Program-made: the position numbers and the translations under genes | Source: UBA4416 sp943362175 | GTDB taxonomy: Bacteria > Bacteroidota > Bacteroidia > B-17B0 > Aurantibacillaceae | DNA: 64,000 nucleotides | Assembly (NCBI GenBank): GCA_943362175.1 | Contig: CALRIU020000020.1 | Span: 39,381-103,380 of the forward strand | Reading direction: 5' to 3' | Notes under the pieces: generated by a model | Told to the model about the DNA's origin: nothing | Databases searched by the model: none | Seen by the model: only the letters and a program-made list of their open reading frames with translations | Shown: positions 16,687-24,450 of the stretch, piece after piece | How positions within the stretch are numbered: the first letter of the stretch is position 1 | Layout: each line of letters starts with the position of its first letter

Positions 16687-16793
16687 ACGACAAACAACTA
16701 TTGCCGGCAGAACATCTGAAACCCTGTATTTATTATTCGGAATTATTAAAAAATGACTATCCTTTCAACCTGGATATTCTACAAAAAAAATAA
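16683..16793 (+). CDS. Micro-ORF, 36 codons, unrecognised
   Basis: ATG overlaps the stop of the WG-repeat gene in an ATGA, and the frame runs 36 codons to TAA at 16791. The product starts MNDKQLLPAEHLKPC and ends LDILQKK; it is not hydrophobic. The overlapping start is the only support; no homologue is recognised and it may be a chance frame. Confidence 0.3.
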   Translation: MNDKQLLPAEHLKPCIYYSELLKNDYPFNLDILQKK

Positions 16794-16822
16794 AAACACG
16801 TCATTATTAAAATTCAACTCAC

Positions 16823-17233
16823 ATGAAAACATTCATTATTCTTTCCATTTTCTTATCCGGCTTTGGCTTTGCGAAGGCGCAAACACAAGCTCCTGCTAAC
16901 ACAACGGACCTTGCCTGGTCGGAACCGACTCCGACATTTTCGGACCTGGATGAAGAGCAGAAAGCCGAAGCCATCAAGGCGCTCATCAGCGGTAACTGTG
17001 AGTATAAGGGCATCAAGCTCTACGGCAAGGTTCAATTCGTGACTTCCTTTCCTGATATCAAAATTCAGTATGTGAAAAGCTTTCCTGACCTCAAGGTAAA
17101 ATGGGTCACGTCTTTCCCTGACAAGTGCGGGCTGTGGCAGGAAACCAAAAGCTTCCCGGATATCAAAATCCAGGTGGTGGAAAGCTTCCCCGACATTAAA
17201 GTTCAGATCGTAGACAGTTTTCCCGGACAGTAA
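16823..17233 (+). CDS. Secreted SFPD-repeat protein, septoil-knot-like
   Basis: The 136-residue product has a clear signal peptide ending near AKAQ. From residue 66 to the end it consists of about six short beta repeats with SFPD at the turn: FVTSFPDIKIQ, YVKSFPDLKVK, WVTSFPDKCG, TKSFPDIKIQ, VESFPDIKVQ and VDSFPG. Two cysteines (in GNCEYKG and PDKCG) may form a disulfide. This resembles the 7(1) septoil knot family, a small knotted all-beta fold in secreted bacterial proteins; the match is from memory. It is 22 bases upstream of the esterase gene and probably cotranscribed. Function unknown. Confidence 0.7.
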   Translation: MKTFIILSIFLSGFGFAKAQTQAPANTTDLAWSEPTPTFSDLDEEQKAEAIKALISGNCEYKGIKLYGKVQFVTSFPDIKIQYVKSFPDLKVKWVTSFPDKCGLWQETKSFPDIKIQVVESFPDIKVQIVDSFPGQ

Positions 17234-17255
17234 CCTAAATTGCAACAGATAAAAT

Positions 17256-18125
17256 ATGAAAAGACTCTTCATCATTTCCATTTTCTTTTCCCTCACTGCT
17301 TTCGCTTTCGGGCAAACCAACAAAGCATCACAACCAAGCAAAAGCAAGCCCTTTGTGCTCGGTGAGATTCAGGAGCTACAGTCAACCCAGCTAGGAGAAA
17401 AGCGCATCCTGAACATTTACCTCCCTGAAGGCTACAATCCAAACGACACCACACGCTACCCGGTGATTTACCTATTGGATGGCTCTGCCGATGAGGATTT
17501 TATCCACATTGCCGGGCTCGTTCAGTTCAATAGCTTTGAATGGATTAACCAGGTACCGAAATCCATTGTGGTAGGCATTGCCACCGTCGACAGAAAACGG
17601 GATTTTACGTTTCCGACGACCATCGAAGAACATCGGAAAAAATGGCCTACCACCGGACATTCTGATCAATTCATGGCCTTTATCGAAACAGAGCTGCAAC
17701 CTTTTATTGAGAAAAGCTACAGAACCAGCAAGGCCAAAACACTGATCGGGCAATCCCTGGGTGGACTTTTCGCGACCGAGGTCCTGCTGAAGAAACCCAC
17801 GCTGTTCAACACCTACATCATTGTAAGTCCCAGCTTATGGTGGAATAACGGCTCGCTGCTAAATCAATCTTCTCCGCTCCTGCAGGATACTTTCACACAG
17901 GAAACGAAGATCTACATAGGCGTAGGCAAAGAAGGGCTCACGCCAACAACGCCGGCAAGAGTAATGGAAGTGGATGCAAACCTGCTGGCAGAAAAAATAC
18001 AGGAAACAAAAAGTAAATCCGTTAAGGTGCATTTTGATTATTTACCGCAGGAAAATCATGCGACCATCATGCACCAGGCTGTTTCCAATGCATTCCGGCT
18101 CTTGTACCCTGTTGCAAAAGAGTGA
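17256..18125 (+). CDS. Secreted alpha/beta-hydrolase esterase (esterase D / enterochelin-esterase-like)
   Basis: The 289-residue product has a signal peptide (cleavage near AFGQ) and the layout of the putative esterase family: RILNIYLPEGYNPNDTTRYPVIYLLDGS, the nucleophile elbow GQSLGGLFA and a C-terminal catalytic His in a QENHATIMH segment. These enzymes hydrolyse small acyl or carboxylic esters, in some cases siderophore esters, in the periplasm. No iron-uptake gene is adjacent, so the substrate stays open. Confidence 0.9.
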   Translation: MKRLFIISIFFSLTAFAFGQTNKASQPSKSKPFVLGEIQELQSTQLGEKRILNIYLPEGYNPNDTTRYPVIYLLDGSADEDFIHIAGLVQFNSFEWINQVPKSIVVGIATVDRKRDFTFPTTIEEHRKKWPTTGHSDQFMAFIETELQPFIEKSYRTSKAKTLIGQSLGGLFATEVLLKKPTLFNTYIIVSPSLWWNNGSLLNQSSPLLQDTFTQETKIYIGVGKEGLTPTTPARVMEVDANLLAEKIQETKSKSVKVHFDYLPQENHATIMHQAVSNAFRLLYPVAKE

Positions 18126-18199
18126 TGCCTAATAGTATCCGGAAAAAAGAGTTTAGCTCTCTCACACAGACTAAACTCAAATTACGGAGTAGGCTTTAT

Positions 18200-18299
18200 T
18201 CGCAGAGGTTGCGCCAGGGATTGCAACGGAAATCCTTTTGTTGCTTGCGCTCAGCAACCAACAAAAGATTGCAGTGAAAAGCCCGCCCGGGCGCCCTGA
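18200..18299 (-). repeat. Dispersed intergenic repeat, copy D
   Basis: On the minus strand it begins GGGCGCCCGGGCGGGCTTTT, has the inner pair CAATCTTTTGTT / AACAAAAGGATT with a loop GGTTGCTGAGCGCAAGC, and ends CAATCCCTGGCGC. It is the clearest full-length copy. It lies between two convergent genes. Confidence 0.8.
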
Positions 18300-18401
18300 A
18301 GATCAACGTTCCAGGATACAATTCGTCAATTCCACAGCGATACCAATCGATACACGTTGCAGAATACACAAAATAAGATTGTTATGGAAGGGCGGATGAA
18401 T

Positions 18402-18866
18402 TTACAACAATTCCATCTGGTACAGGTCCATGCCTTTGGCCCAGTGGTCTTTTTCGTAGTACACCGTTTTGAACCCGTATTTTTCGAAAAACGGAAAACT
18501 GTGCTGCGTGGTGCCAAGGGCGATTTTAATTCCGGGGAAAATAAGTTTGGATTGCTCAATCCGGTATTCCAAAAGAGCTTTACCGAAGCCCTGCTTGTGA
18601 AGGTCCTGGTGTACCATGCCCCAGCACATAATCACGTGCGGCTCTTTGGTATATTGGGTAGGCTCGTTGATGCCAATACCACCGCAGCCCACGATCTGCT
18701 CATCGTTAAACACCACCCAGTAAGGGCGCTGCGCCTCAATGTCCTGGTCGAGAAAGGCATCAAACAAAGGCAATTCCTCCTCTGCAAAATACAAAGGCAT
18801 ATTGCTCCTGAAAATTTCCAGAAGCATGCTTTTGTGTTCGGGAAGGTATGGCTTAATGGTTAGCAC
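18402..18866 (-). CDS. GNAT family N-acetyltransferase
   Basis: The product is an acetyl-CoA-dependent transferase of the GNAT fold, with an acetyl-CoA loop QGFGKALLEY and a central DEQIVGCGGIGI beta hairpin. The frame is open to an ATG at 18917, but that start would lie deep inside gatC. A GTG at 18866 (giving an LTIKPYLPEH start) overlaps gatC by 14 bases and fits where the fold begins; an ATG at 18827 would remove the first strand. I therefore place the start at 18866. It is downstream of gatC, probably in the same operon. Substrate unknown. Confidence 0.8.
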   Translation of the reverse strand: MLTIKPYLPEHKSMLLEIFRSNMPLYFAEEELPLFDAFLDQDIEAQRPYWVVFNDEQIVGCGGIGINEPTQYTKEPHVIMCWGMVHQDLHKQGFGKALLEYRIEQSKLIFPGIKIALGTTQHSFPFFEKYGFKTVYYEKDHWAKGMDLYQMELL

Positions 18867-19158
18867 CGCCGATGACTTTAGGTACTTTGAAATAATCCGA
18901 ATCTTTCTTCGGCGCATTTTGCAGCGCCTGTTTTTGTGTGAGCGTTACCTCAGGCTCATCCTCGCGCATCACATTCAGGTCGTCGGTCATATAGATCAAT
19001 GGCTCAACCCCTTCGGTGTCCAGCTCGTTGAGCTTGTTCACGAATGACAGCATGCGGTTCATATCGTTCACGATCTCCGTTTTGGCCTCATCGCTAAACT
19101 CCAGGCGCGCCAGGTGCGCTACCTCATCCACCGTTTTTATATCAATCTTTTGTTCCAT
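18853..19158 (-). CDS. gatC: Asp-tRNA(Asn)/Glu-tRNA(Gln) amidotransferase subunit C
   Basis: GatC is the small belt subunit that holds GatA and GatB together in the transamidosome that makes Gln-tRNA(Gln) or Asn-tRNA(Asn). The 101-residue product has the family pattern VAHLARLEFSDEA near the N-terminus, a helix with MLSFVNKLNELDTEGVEPL and the C-terminal DYFKVPKVI. Its 5' end overlaps the 3' end of the plsC-like gene by 17 bases. gatA and gatB are not in this window. Confidence 0.93.
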   Translation of the reverse strand: MEQKIDIKTVDEVAHLARLEFSDEAKTEIVNDMNRMLSFVNKLNELDTEGVEPLIYMTDDLNVMREDEPEVTLTQKQALQNAPKKDSDYFKVPKVIGGANH

Positions 19159-19897
19159 AATGCTCGTTCAATGTATCGTTAATGATCTTAAACACTTTCT
19201 CACGCAAATCTACTAAATTATCCTCAGTCATGCCGGTCGTCGGGATCGGTTCGAATACAATAATTTTGGCAATCCCCGGTCGGCCGAAGCTTTTAAAAAA
19301 ACCGCCGTTTTGCAACAGCTTGTAGTTATTGACATTCACCACCGGCACAACAGGCACCTGCTTATCGATGGCCAGCTTGAAAGCGCCGTTCTTAAAGGGC
19401 AGGGTTTTGTGCGTATTCACCGGAATGGTCCCCTCCGGAAAAATAACCATGCTGTGGCCTTTATCGATCTCGGCTTCCATGCGTTTGATAGACCTTACGG
19501 CGTCGATGCGGCTTTTCCGGTTCACCGGAATATCCATTTTCTGGAAAAAGATCTTAAACAGCGGGGCTTTGAGCAATTCGGCTTTCCCCAGGTAAAGGGC
19601 CAGGTGATCGATGTAAAAAGGACTGACAATGATATCGAGGTAAGAGGTGTGATTGCCTACAAAGATGCAGGGTTTCGGCATTTTCCGGGAAGCACATCTG
19701 AAAATAACACGTGGATAAATTCCGGCACCAATCACAATGCAATAAGACCACACCCGCTTCAGCCTGAAGCCAAGGTCGAGGCGCCCGGTACCCAGGGCAA
19801 ACCAAAAGAAAGGGTACAGCAATAAAAAGGAAAGGGCAAAAACCAGGAAGAACCAGGTTTTCCAGATGGGAGAAATTATGCGCTTAAGAATTTTCAA
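19142..19897 (-). CDS. plsC: 1-acyl-sn-glycerol-3-phosphate acyltransferase
   Basis: This membrane enzyme acylates lysophosphatidic acid to phosphatidic acid. It shows an N-terminal hydrophobic helix, the acceptor-binding and catalytic NHTSYLD (HX4D) and the FPEGTIP motif. The frame is open to an ATG at 20056, but the first 50 residues of that version are low-quality sequence overlapping the divergent ABC gene. A TTG at 19897 gives 251 residues, the usual family length, beginning KILKRIISPIWKTW. The 3' end overlaps gatC, so the two are probably coupled. Confidence 0.88.
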   Translation of the reverse strand: MKILKRIISPIWKTWFFLVFALSFLLLYPFFWFALGTGRLDLGFRLKRVWSYCIVIGAGIYPRVIFRCASRKMPKPCIFVGNHTSYLDIIVSPFYIDHLALYLGKAELLKAPLFKIFFQKMDIPVNRKSRIDAVRSIKRMEAEIDKGHSMVIFPEGTIPVNTHKTLPFKNGAFKLAIDKQVPVVPVVNVNNYKLLQNGGFFKSFGRPGIAKIIVFEPIPTTGMTEDNLVDLREKVFKIINDTLNEHYGTKD

Positions 19898-20115
19898 GGG
19901 CTTAAAGATACAAAATAGATATGAGTATTGAGTCGTGAACGATGAGTCGTAAGTCCTGGGCTTCCGGAGCCTGAATTTGGGATTCTGCCTCCCTTCTGAA
20001 GCGTTTGACCGAAAACATAAGGCGCCGGGAAAGAGCGGAAGGGTATGTCTCAGCATCCTTTATCTTGTATCTTCTTGGGGCTTTTTTAGTACTTTTATCC
20101 CAAAATACATTGCAT

Positions 20116-20763
20116 TTGCAAAACACGATTTCGATACACGTCACCAATGCCGGTAAAAAATTCGGAAGGGAATGGATCTTCCGGAAGGTGGAGCTCGGGA
20201 TTGCCCCGGGAGAAAAGATCGTGGTACTGGGACTCAACGGCTCCGGGAAATCGACCTTATTGCAGGCTTTCACCGGCTACCTGACCCTTAACGAAGGGCA
20301 TGTAAACTATTCCAGGGGTGAGGCTGCCATTCCCACCGAAGCCATCTACAAGCACATCAGCGTGGCTTCGCCTTACCTCGAACTGGTGGAGGATTTTACA
20401 CTACAGGAGCAGATAGAGCATGCGGTGCTCTTCAAGCCTTTTTTGAGCGGCTTATCTTCTGCGCAGGTCATTGAGCTATCGGGGCTTTCGGCCCATGCCG
20501 GGAAATTCATCCGTCTTTTTTCGAGCGGCATGAAGCAGCGCCTGAAGCTGACGCTGGCTATCCTGGCGGATGCACCGGTGCTCTTCCTCGACGAGCCTAC
20601 CACCAACCTCGACGCCACCGTCGTGGAATGGTACAAGGAGCTCATTGCGCGGTATGCCATGCATAAAACCATCATCGTGTGTTCCAACTCCATTAAGGAT
20701 GAATATGCATTTTGCAACCGCACACTCACGATGGAAGATTATAAGTTTTCTAAAACTACCTAG
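20116..20763 (+). CDS. ABC transporter ATP-binding protein without adjacent permease
   Basis: The 215-residue product (TTG start at 20116) is a small ABC ATPase: Walker A GLNGSGKST (39-47), signature FSSGMKQRLKL and Walker B with LFLDEPTTNLD. The extended open frame upstream to 20005 encodes unrelated residues, and the domain begins at ISIHVTNAGKKFG, so the TTG start is preferred. The FSSGMKQR signature and short size resemble CcmA/export-type ATPases. No permease gene is next to it; a membrane partner elsewhere is assumed. Confidence 0.85.
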   Translation: MQNTISIHVTNAGKKFGREWIFRKVELGIAPGEKIVVLGLNGSGKSTLLQAFTGYLTLNEGHVNYSRGEAAIPTEAIYKHISVASPYLELVEDFTLQEQIEHAVLFKPFLSGLSSAQVIELSGLSAHAGKFIRLFSSGMKQRLKLTLAILADAPVLFLDEPTTNLDATVVEWYKELIARYAMHKTIIVCSNSIKDEYAFCNRTLTMEDYKFSKTT

Positions 20764-20823
20764 ACACAGAGAGTACACAGCTTCTATGGCCTCTCTGTGC
20801 CTATGCTGCAAAAAATAAATACC

Positions 20824-21318
20824 ATGAAAACATTATTTCTGATTCGCCATGCCAAATCCGATTGGGAGAATGCCCTGCTGAAGGATATCGAACGCCCTCT
20901 GAATGAACGGGGCTACATAGCAGCCAACCTGATGAGTACGCGTTTCGATTCGGTTCCGGACCTGATTGTGACCAGTCCGGCGGTACGCGCGGCCAGCACC
21001 GCCCTCATCTTTGCCAGGAACCTCAGCTATGATCCCAATGCTATCCTGATCAAAAAAGAATTATACGATACTTCCGTGAAAGAGTACCTATCGGTGATCC
21101 AACAGATCGACGACCGTTTTCATACGGTTCTGCTGTTTGCCCACAATCCCACCATCAGCGATACGGCCGACTATCTTACGAAAGGACTTCCCATGGAAAT
21201 GCCGACCTGTGCAGTGGCGGGCATTCGCTTTGGTGTGGAGAACTGGAGCAAGGTAAAAACCAAATCAGGCGAGTTGTTCCTATTCGATTATCCCAAGAAA
21301 AACGGAGAGGACGCCTAA
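20824..21318 (+). CDS. sixA: Phosphohistidine phosphatase SixA family
   Basis: SixA-type proteins are small histidine phosphatases that remove phosphate from phosphohistidine proteins; other small substrates are also possible. The 164-residue product starts MKTLFLIRHAKSDW, where RHA (8-10) carries the nucleophilic His, and continues with PLNERGYIAA and TSPAVRAASTA, then a second catalytic His in FAHNPT. A start nine codons upstream is open but adds no family sequence. It overlaps the convergent gene on the minus strand by 39 bases. Confidence 0.9.
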   Translation: MKTLFLIRHAKSDWENALLKDIERPLNERGYIAANLMSTRFDSVPDLIVTSPAVRAASTALIFARNLSYDPNAILIKKELYDTSVKEYLSVIQQIDDRFHTVLLFAHNPTISDTADYLTKGLPMEMPTCAVAGIRFGVENWSKVKTKSGELFLFDYPKKNGEDA

Positions 21319-21786
21319 AAGCACTGCTCCTTCAGAGAGCTTTCCAATAGCTGCGGGATAGCTCCCCTCTACCGAGGCCTGGATAAAATCTTCTGCATCG
21401 TATGCCACCTGGTGATAGGCTTTGCCTTTCAGCACCTGCCTCATCGCCCTGGCTGCGACTTCCAGCGCATCGAACTTAACCTCGCGTAAATCAAACATCA
21501 GGCTTTGCCCTTTACAAAAAACATCTACGGGCTCGATCACGGGCTTTTTGTTCATGGCATGGAGGTGGGCAATCCAGTACTGGCCATACTTATCGGCGCC
21601 TACTAAAATGCCGGGATGATAGCCGCCGGCAGCACGGGCGTCGGCGCGGGCCACCACCCTTCCGGTGTGGAGGTGATAATGAATTTCGGTAAGCCCGCCC
21701 TGCGAGCTAACGACAGAGGAGATCACATCGCTATAGCGTGTGGTCTGATGTTTTGGGGTATGCATGGCGCTCTTAAACTTTACCAC
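21280..21786 (-). CDS. LRAT/NlpC-like hydrophobic-tail protein, probably catalytically inactive
   Basis: The 168-residue product is not firmly recognised. Its layout resembles the LRAT branch of the NlpC/P60 fold: YHPGILVG (the His-x-Gly block), a second His in IAHLH, a middle PVDVFCKGQ block, then ALEVAARAMRQVLKGKAYHQ and YDAEDFIQASVEG where the family has N-C-E-H-F. The catalytic Cys is replaced by Asp, so it would be inactive if the assignment is right. A hydrophobic segment (SEGAVLLGVLSVFLG) ends the protein. Starts at 21786 or the Met at 21765 are both possible. The 3' end overlaps sixA. Confidence 0.5.
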   Translation of the reverse strand: MVKFKSAMHTPKHQTTRYSDVISSVVSSQGGLTEIHYHLHTGRVVARADARAAGGYHPGILVGADKYGQYWIAHLHAMNKKPVIEPVDVFCKGQSLMFDLREVKFDALEVAARAMRQVLKGKAYHQVAYDAEDFIQASVEGSYPAAIGKLSEGAVLLGVLSVFLGIIE

Positions 21787-21910
21787 AAGTTACAAAAGCA
21801 GGAAAACCCTGTCAACCGCATTTAACGCCTGATCCGGAGCCTTGATCGATGATTTTTTGAGGAAAGACAAAGGATAAAGAGAACCGGTCTTTTCTCTACG
21901 CTCTTTGATC

Positions 21911-22603
21911 TTATTTCCCTTTGATCTTCTTCAGCGCAAAATTCTCAAACACCGCTTTCACAGGGCTGTAATGAATTTTATTCTCGGTGCTGGAAACCAC
22001 CAATCCTGTTTCTCCGTAGGAAAACGCATGGTTGAGCTTACAGACTGCTGCGACATTTCCGTTAAATAAAATCCGGATCTCTTTCCGGCGGTGCCTGATT
22101 TCAATGGTATTGACAGCATTCGTGCCTTTGTTGAGGTAGCGCGAGGAAATCTTCGGGATCAGGATTTCCTGTTCTCCGCTGTAAACATCTTTCAGGTAAA
22201 AGGTGCCCTTATTGGAGATGTAGAGCATCCTGTAATAATTTTCGTCAATGCGGTCGAAGCACATCCCGGCATAGCCCAGGTCTGTTGAATCCTCTACCAT
22301 GATTTTTACTTTGGTGGAAATACTATAGGAATCATACAGGGAGCCGCAGGGCGAGCGGTCTTCCAGGCTTGTATTCACGGCATTGACACTTATTTCCAGG
22401 TCTTCGCCTTCCGTCCTGATCGCGGCATGCGGTTCCTTGCAATACAACCAGCTGCTGTCGCCGGTAGTAAAGCTTGTCTGGTAAACGAGGCTATCGCTTT
22501 TTACTTCATTTTTGATCTCTGCCCTTATTTTGGAAAAATCGTAATGCGGTTTGCAGGCGTAAATGATCATCGCCAGTAAAAAGGAGTAGAGTATTTTCAT
22601 CAC
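21911..22603 (-). CDS. Lipoprotein with LamG-like beta-sandwich, hypothetical
   Basis: The 230-residue product has a short signal peptide with lipobox IIYAC, so it is anchored in the envelope. The mature part shows the pattern of concanavalin-like sandwiches used for glycan binding: DSYSISTKVKIMVEDSTDLGYAGMCFDR, NYYRMLYISNKGTFYL, NTIEIRHRRKEIRILFNGN and GETGLVVSS. It could bind a carbohydrate; no catalytic residues are evident. Single gene between convergent and divergent neighbours. Confidence 0.7.
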   Translation of the reverse strand: MMKILYSFLLAMIIYACKPHYDFSKIRAEIKNEVKSDSLVYQTSFTTGDSSWLYCKEPHAAIRTEGEDLEISVNAVNTSLEDRSPCGSLYDSYSISTKVKIMVEDSTDLGYAGMCFDRIDENYYRMLYISNKGTFYLKDVYSGEQEILIPKISSRYLNKGTNAVNTIEIRHRRKEIRILFNGNVAAVCKLNHAFSYGETGLVVSSTENKIHYSPVKAVFENFALKKIKGK

Positions 22604-22846
22604 ACGAATATATTAATTAATCCGGCCTTTTATCCTGCTTTCAAACCCTGCCTGAATTTGCCCGATAATACCGGGAAGCAGCCATTGACTTTTTTACACA
22701 GAGAGCCGCTTTCCCGCATGGCACCAGGCTTGATGCCATGGAGAATTGCCGGTGCCGGTAAGTCCGGACAATTTTAAAAGGCTGATTCTATAAATACCTC
22801 TGGCTATAATTTTTATATCTTCGTGTAACCCTAAACCAACAAAACT

Positions 22847-23503
22847 ATGAAAACAATCTTTCACTCAGCGGCGGCATTATCTATGCTGGCCTTATTCAGC
22901 TGCGGCAACGCAGAAAAAGAACGCGAAAACACCACACCTAAAGCAGACAGCTCTGCGGTAACTACCACTCAACCGGAAGCAACACCGGAAGCGCCACCGA
23001 TGGACAGCGCAGCCATGATGAAGGCCTGGATAGAGTACGCCACCCCGGGCGAGATGCAAAAATGGCTGGCGGCACAGGACGGCAAATGGAAAGGCGAAAT
23101 GACAACCTGGGACGGAGGAAAAGAAGGTGCTAAGGAAGAGCTGACCCAGGAAAATAAAATGGTGATGGGCGGTCGCTACCAGGAATCAACCGTGAAAGGA
23201 AAGATGATGGGCATGGATTTCGAAGGGCGCAGCCTGATGGGATATGACAATGCCAGGAAAAAATTTGTCTGCACCTGGGTTGATAACATGGGAACCGGCA
23301 TCATGATGACGGAAGGCAGCTACAACGAAGCAGACAAAACCCTCAACATGAAAGGCCTCATGACCGATCCTACCAGCGGCAAAGATACTCCTGTGCGCCA
23401 GGTGTACCGTATGATCGATGATAAGACCCAGGTGATGGAAATGTATTGCGAGATGAATGGCAAGGAATCCAAGACCATGGAGATCAAGCTCAGCAAAAAA
23501 TAA
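22847..23503 (+). CDS. DUF1579 family lipoprotein
   Basis: The 218-residue product has a signal peptide and a lipobox LFSCGN, then a Thr/Pro/Glu-rich linker (25-55) and a DUF1579-type domain (about 62-218). The domain has GKWKGEMTTWDGG, MVMGGRYQESTVKGKMMGMDFEG and TWVDNMGTGIM and ends in ESKTMEIKLSKK. DUF1579 is a lipocalin-like beta barrel of unknown ligand. A TATCTTCG element (one mismatch to TAnnTTTG) lies upstream. Confidence 0.85.
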   Translation: MKTIFHSAAALSMLALFSCGNAEKERENTTPKADSSAVTTTQPEATPEAPPMDSAAMMKAWIEYATPGEMQKWLAAQDGKWKGEMTTWDGGKEGAKEELTQENKMVMGGRYQESTVKGKMMGMDFEGRSLMGYDNARKKFVCTWVDNMGTGIMMTEGSYNEADKTLNMKGLMTDPTSGKDTPVRQVYRMIDDKTQVMEMYCEMNGKESKTMEIKLSKK

Positions 23504-23516
23504 TAACCCGACCTGC

Positions 23517-23590
23517 AAAGTCCCTGATCTTTTTTTGAGTCATCCTGAACTTGTTTCAGGATCTGCATTTTGAAAAAGATCAGGGACTTT
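23517..23590 (+). terminator. Long composite terminator with a REP-like palindrome in its loop
   Basis: AAAGTCCCTGATCTTTTT (23517-23534) pairs perfectly over 18 bp with 23573-23590. The loop contains a second hairpin, ATCCTGAA-cttgt-TTCAGGAT (23542-23562), of the widespread ATCCTGAACTTGTTTCAGGAT type. It lies 14 bases after the DUF1579 gene. Confidence 0.75.
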
Positions 23591-23636
23591 CTTTTACCCG
23601 GCGCTGGCACCCGGTTTGTATCTAGCTATCCTTACG

Positions 23637-24332
23637 ATGGAAGCAACAACCTTATACGAAGGGCTTAAAATCCCACAGGCCACGGAGATCCAGCGGGAGC
23701 TACGCACAAAGCTGACCGTGGAAGAGCGTCCGCTGAACATCAGCACCATCGGCGGCGCCGACATTTCGCTGAACCTTTACAGCACGACTATTTATGCGGG
23801 TATTATTCTCCTGTCCTTTCCGCAGTTACAGCCTGTCGCCTACTCGCTTGTGAAAGCAGAAACCCATTTTCCCTATGTACCGGGCTACCTGGCCTTCCGC
23901 GAAGTTCCGGCATTGGTGAAGGTATGGGAGCAAATGCCTGTAAAACCGGATGTGCTGGTGGTCGACGGGCATGGCATTGCACACCCGCGGCGCATGGGCA
24001 TTGCCGCACACTTTGGCTCACTGACCGGGCAGCCAAGCATGGGATGCGCCAAAAACATCCTCTTCGGAAAGTTTGAAGAGCCACTGGCCGACCTCGGATC
24101 CGCCACGCCCATCATGGATAAGGAAGAGCAGATCGGTTACGCCTTTCGCAGCAAAAGCCGGACAGCGCCGGTGTTTGTGTCGCCCGGCCATTTGATGGGA
24201 TTGAACAATACCTTAGAGCTCATCAGGCAATGCACCGGCAAATACCGCATCCCGGAACCGACGCGGCTGGCACACGAGCTGGTGAACCGTTTCCGGAAGG
24301 GAGAGTTGCCGGAAGGTTATCATTTACTATAA
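23637..24332 (+). CDS. nfi: Endonuclease V
   Basis: Endonuclease V nicks DNA (or RNA) one base 3' of deoxyinosine and starts repair of deaminated adenine. The product has the full active site: first Asp in TIGGADISLN, Glu in PYVPGYLAFRE, and Asp in VVDGHGIAHPRRMGIAAHFG. It also has CAKNILFG and PVFVSPGHLMGLN of the family. The frame opens with a TTG at 23616, but the ATG at 23637 (231 residues) gives a better start. It sits just after the composite terminator, so it should have its own promoter. Confidence 0.93.
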   Translation: MEATTLYEGLKIPQATEIQRELRTKLTVEERPLNISTIGGADISLNLYSTTIYAGIILLSFPQLQPVAYSLVKAETHFPYVPGYLAFREVPALVKVWEQMPVKPDVLVVDGHGIAHPRRMGIAAHFGSLTGQPSMGCAKNILFGKFEEPLADLGSATPIMDKEEQIGYAFRSKSRTAPVFVSPGHLMGLNNTLELIRQCTGKYRIPEPTRLAHELVNRFRKGELPEGYHLL

Positions 24333-24353
24333 GCCTTAAATAGAAATCACTTT

Positions 24354-24423
24354 GTGGGCGTGCCCTGCGGGCCAGGCTTTTCGTTCCTCCCGATAGATAT
24401 CGGGACCTTCAGGCAGGCTTAGC
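24354..24423 (+). repeat. Dispersed intergenic repeat, partial copy C1
   Basis: GGGCGTGCCCTGCGGGCCAG followed by TCCCGATAGATATCGGGA is shared, in inverted orientation, with copy E at 59341-59404. Together with C2 it fills the spacer between nfi and the permease gene. Confidence 0.6.
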
Positions 24424-24450
24424 TCATAAATTCAGGTTTGCCTCCATTTC

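Noticed and set aside
18149..18178. GAGTTTAG...CTAAACTC hairpin after the esterase gene as a terminator
   Set aside because: The loop is 14 bases and there is no T-run, so support is too weak.
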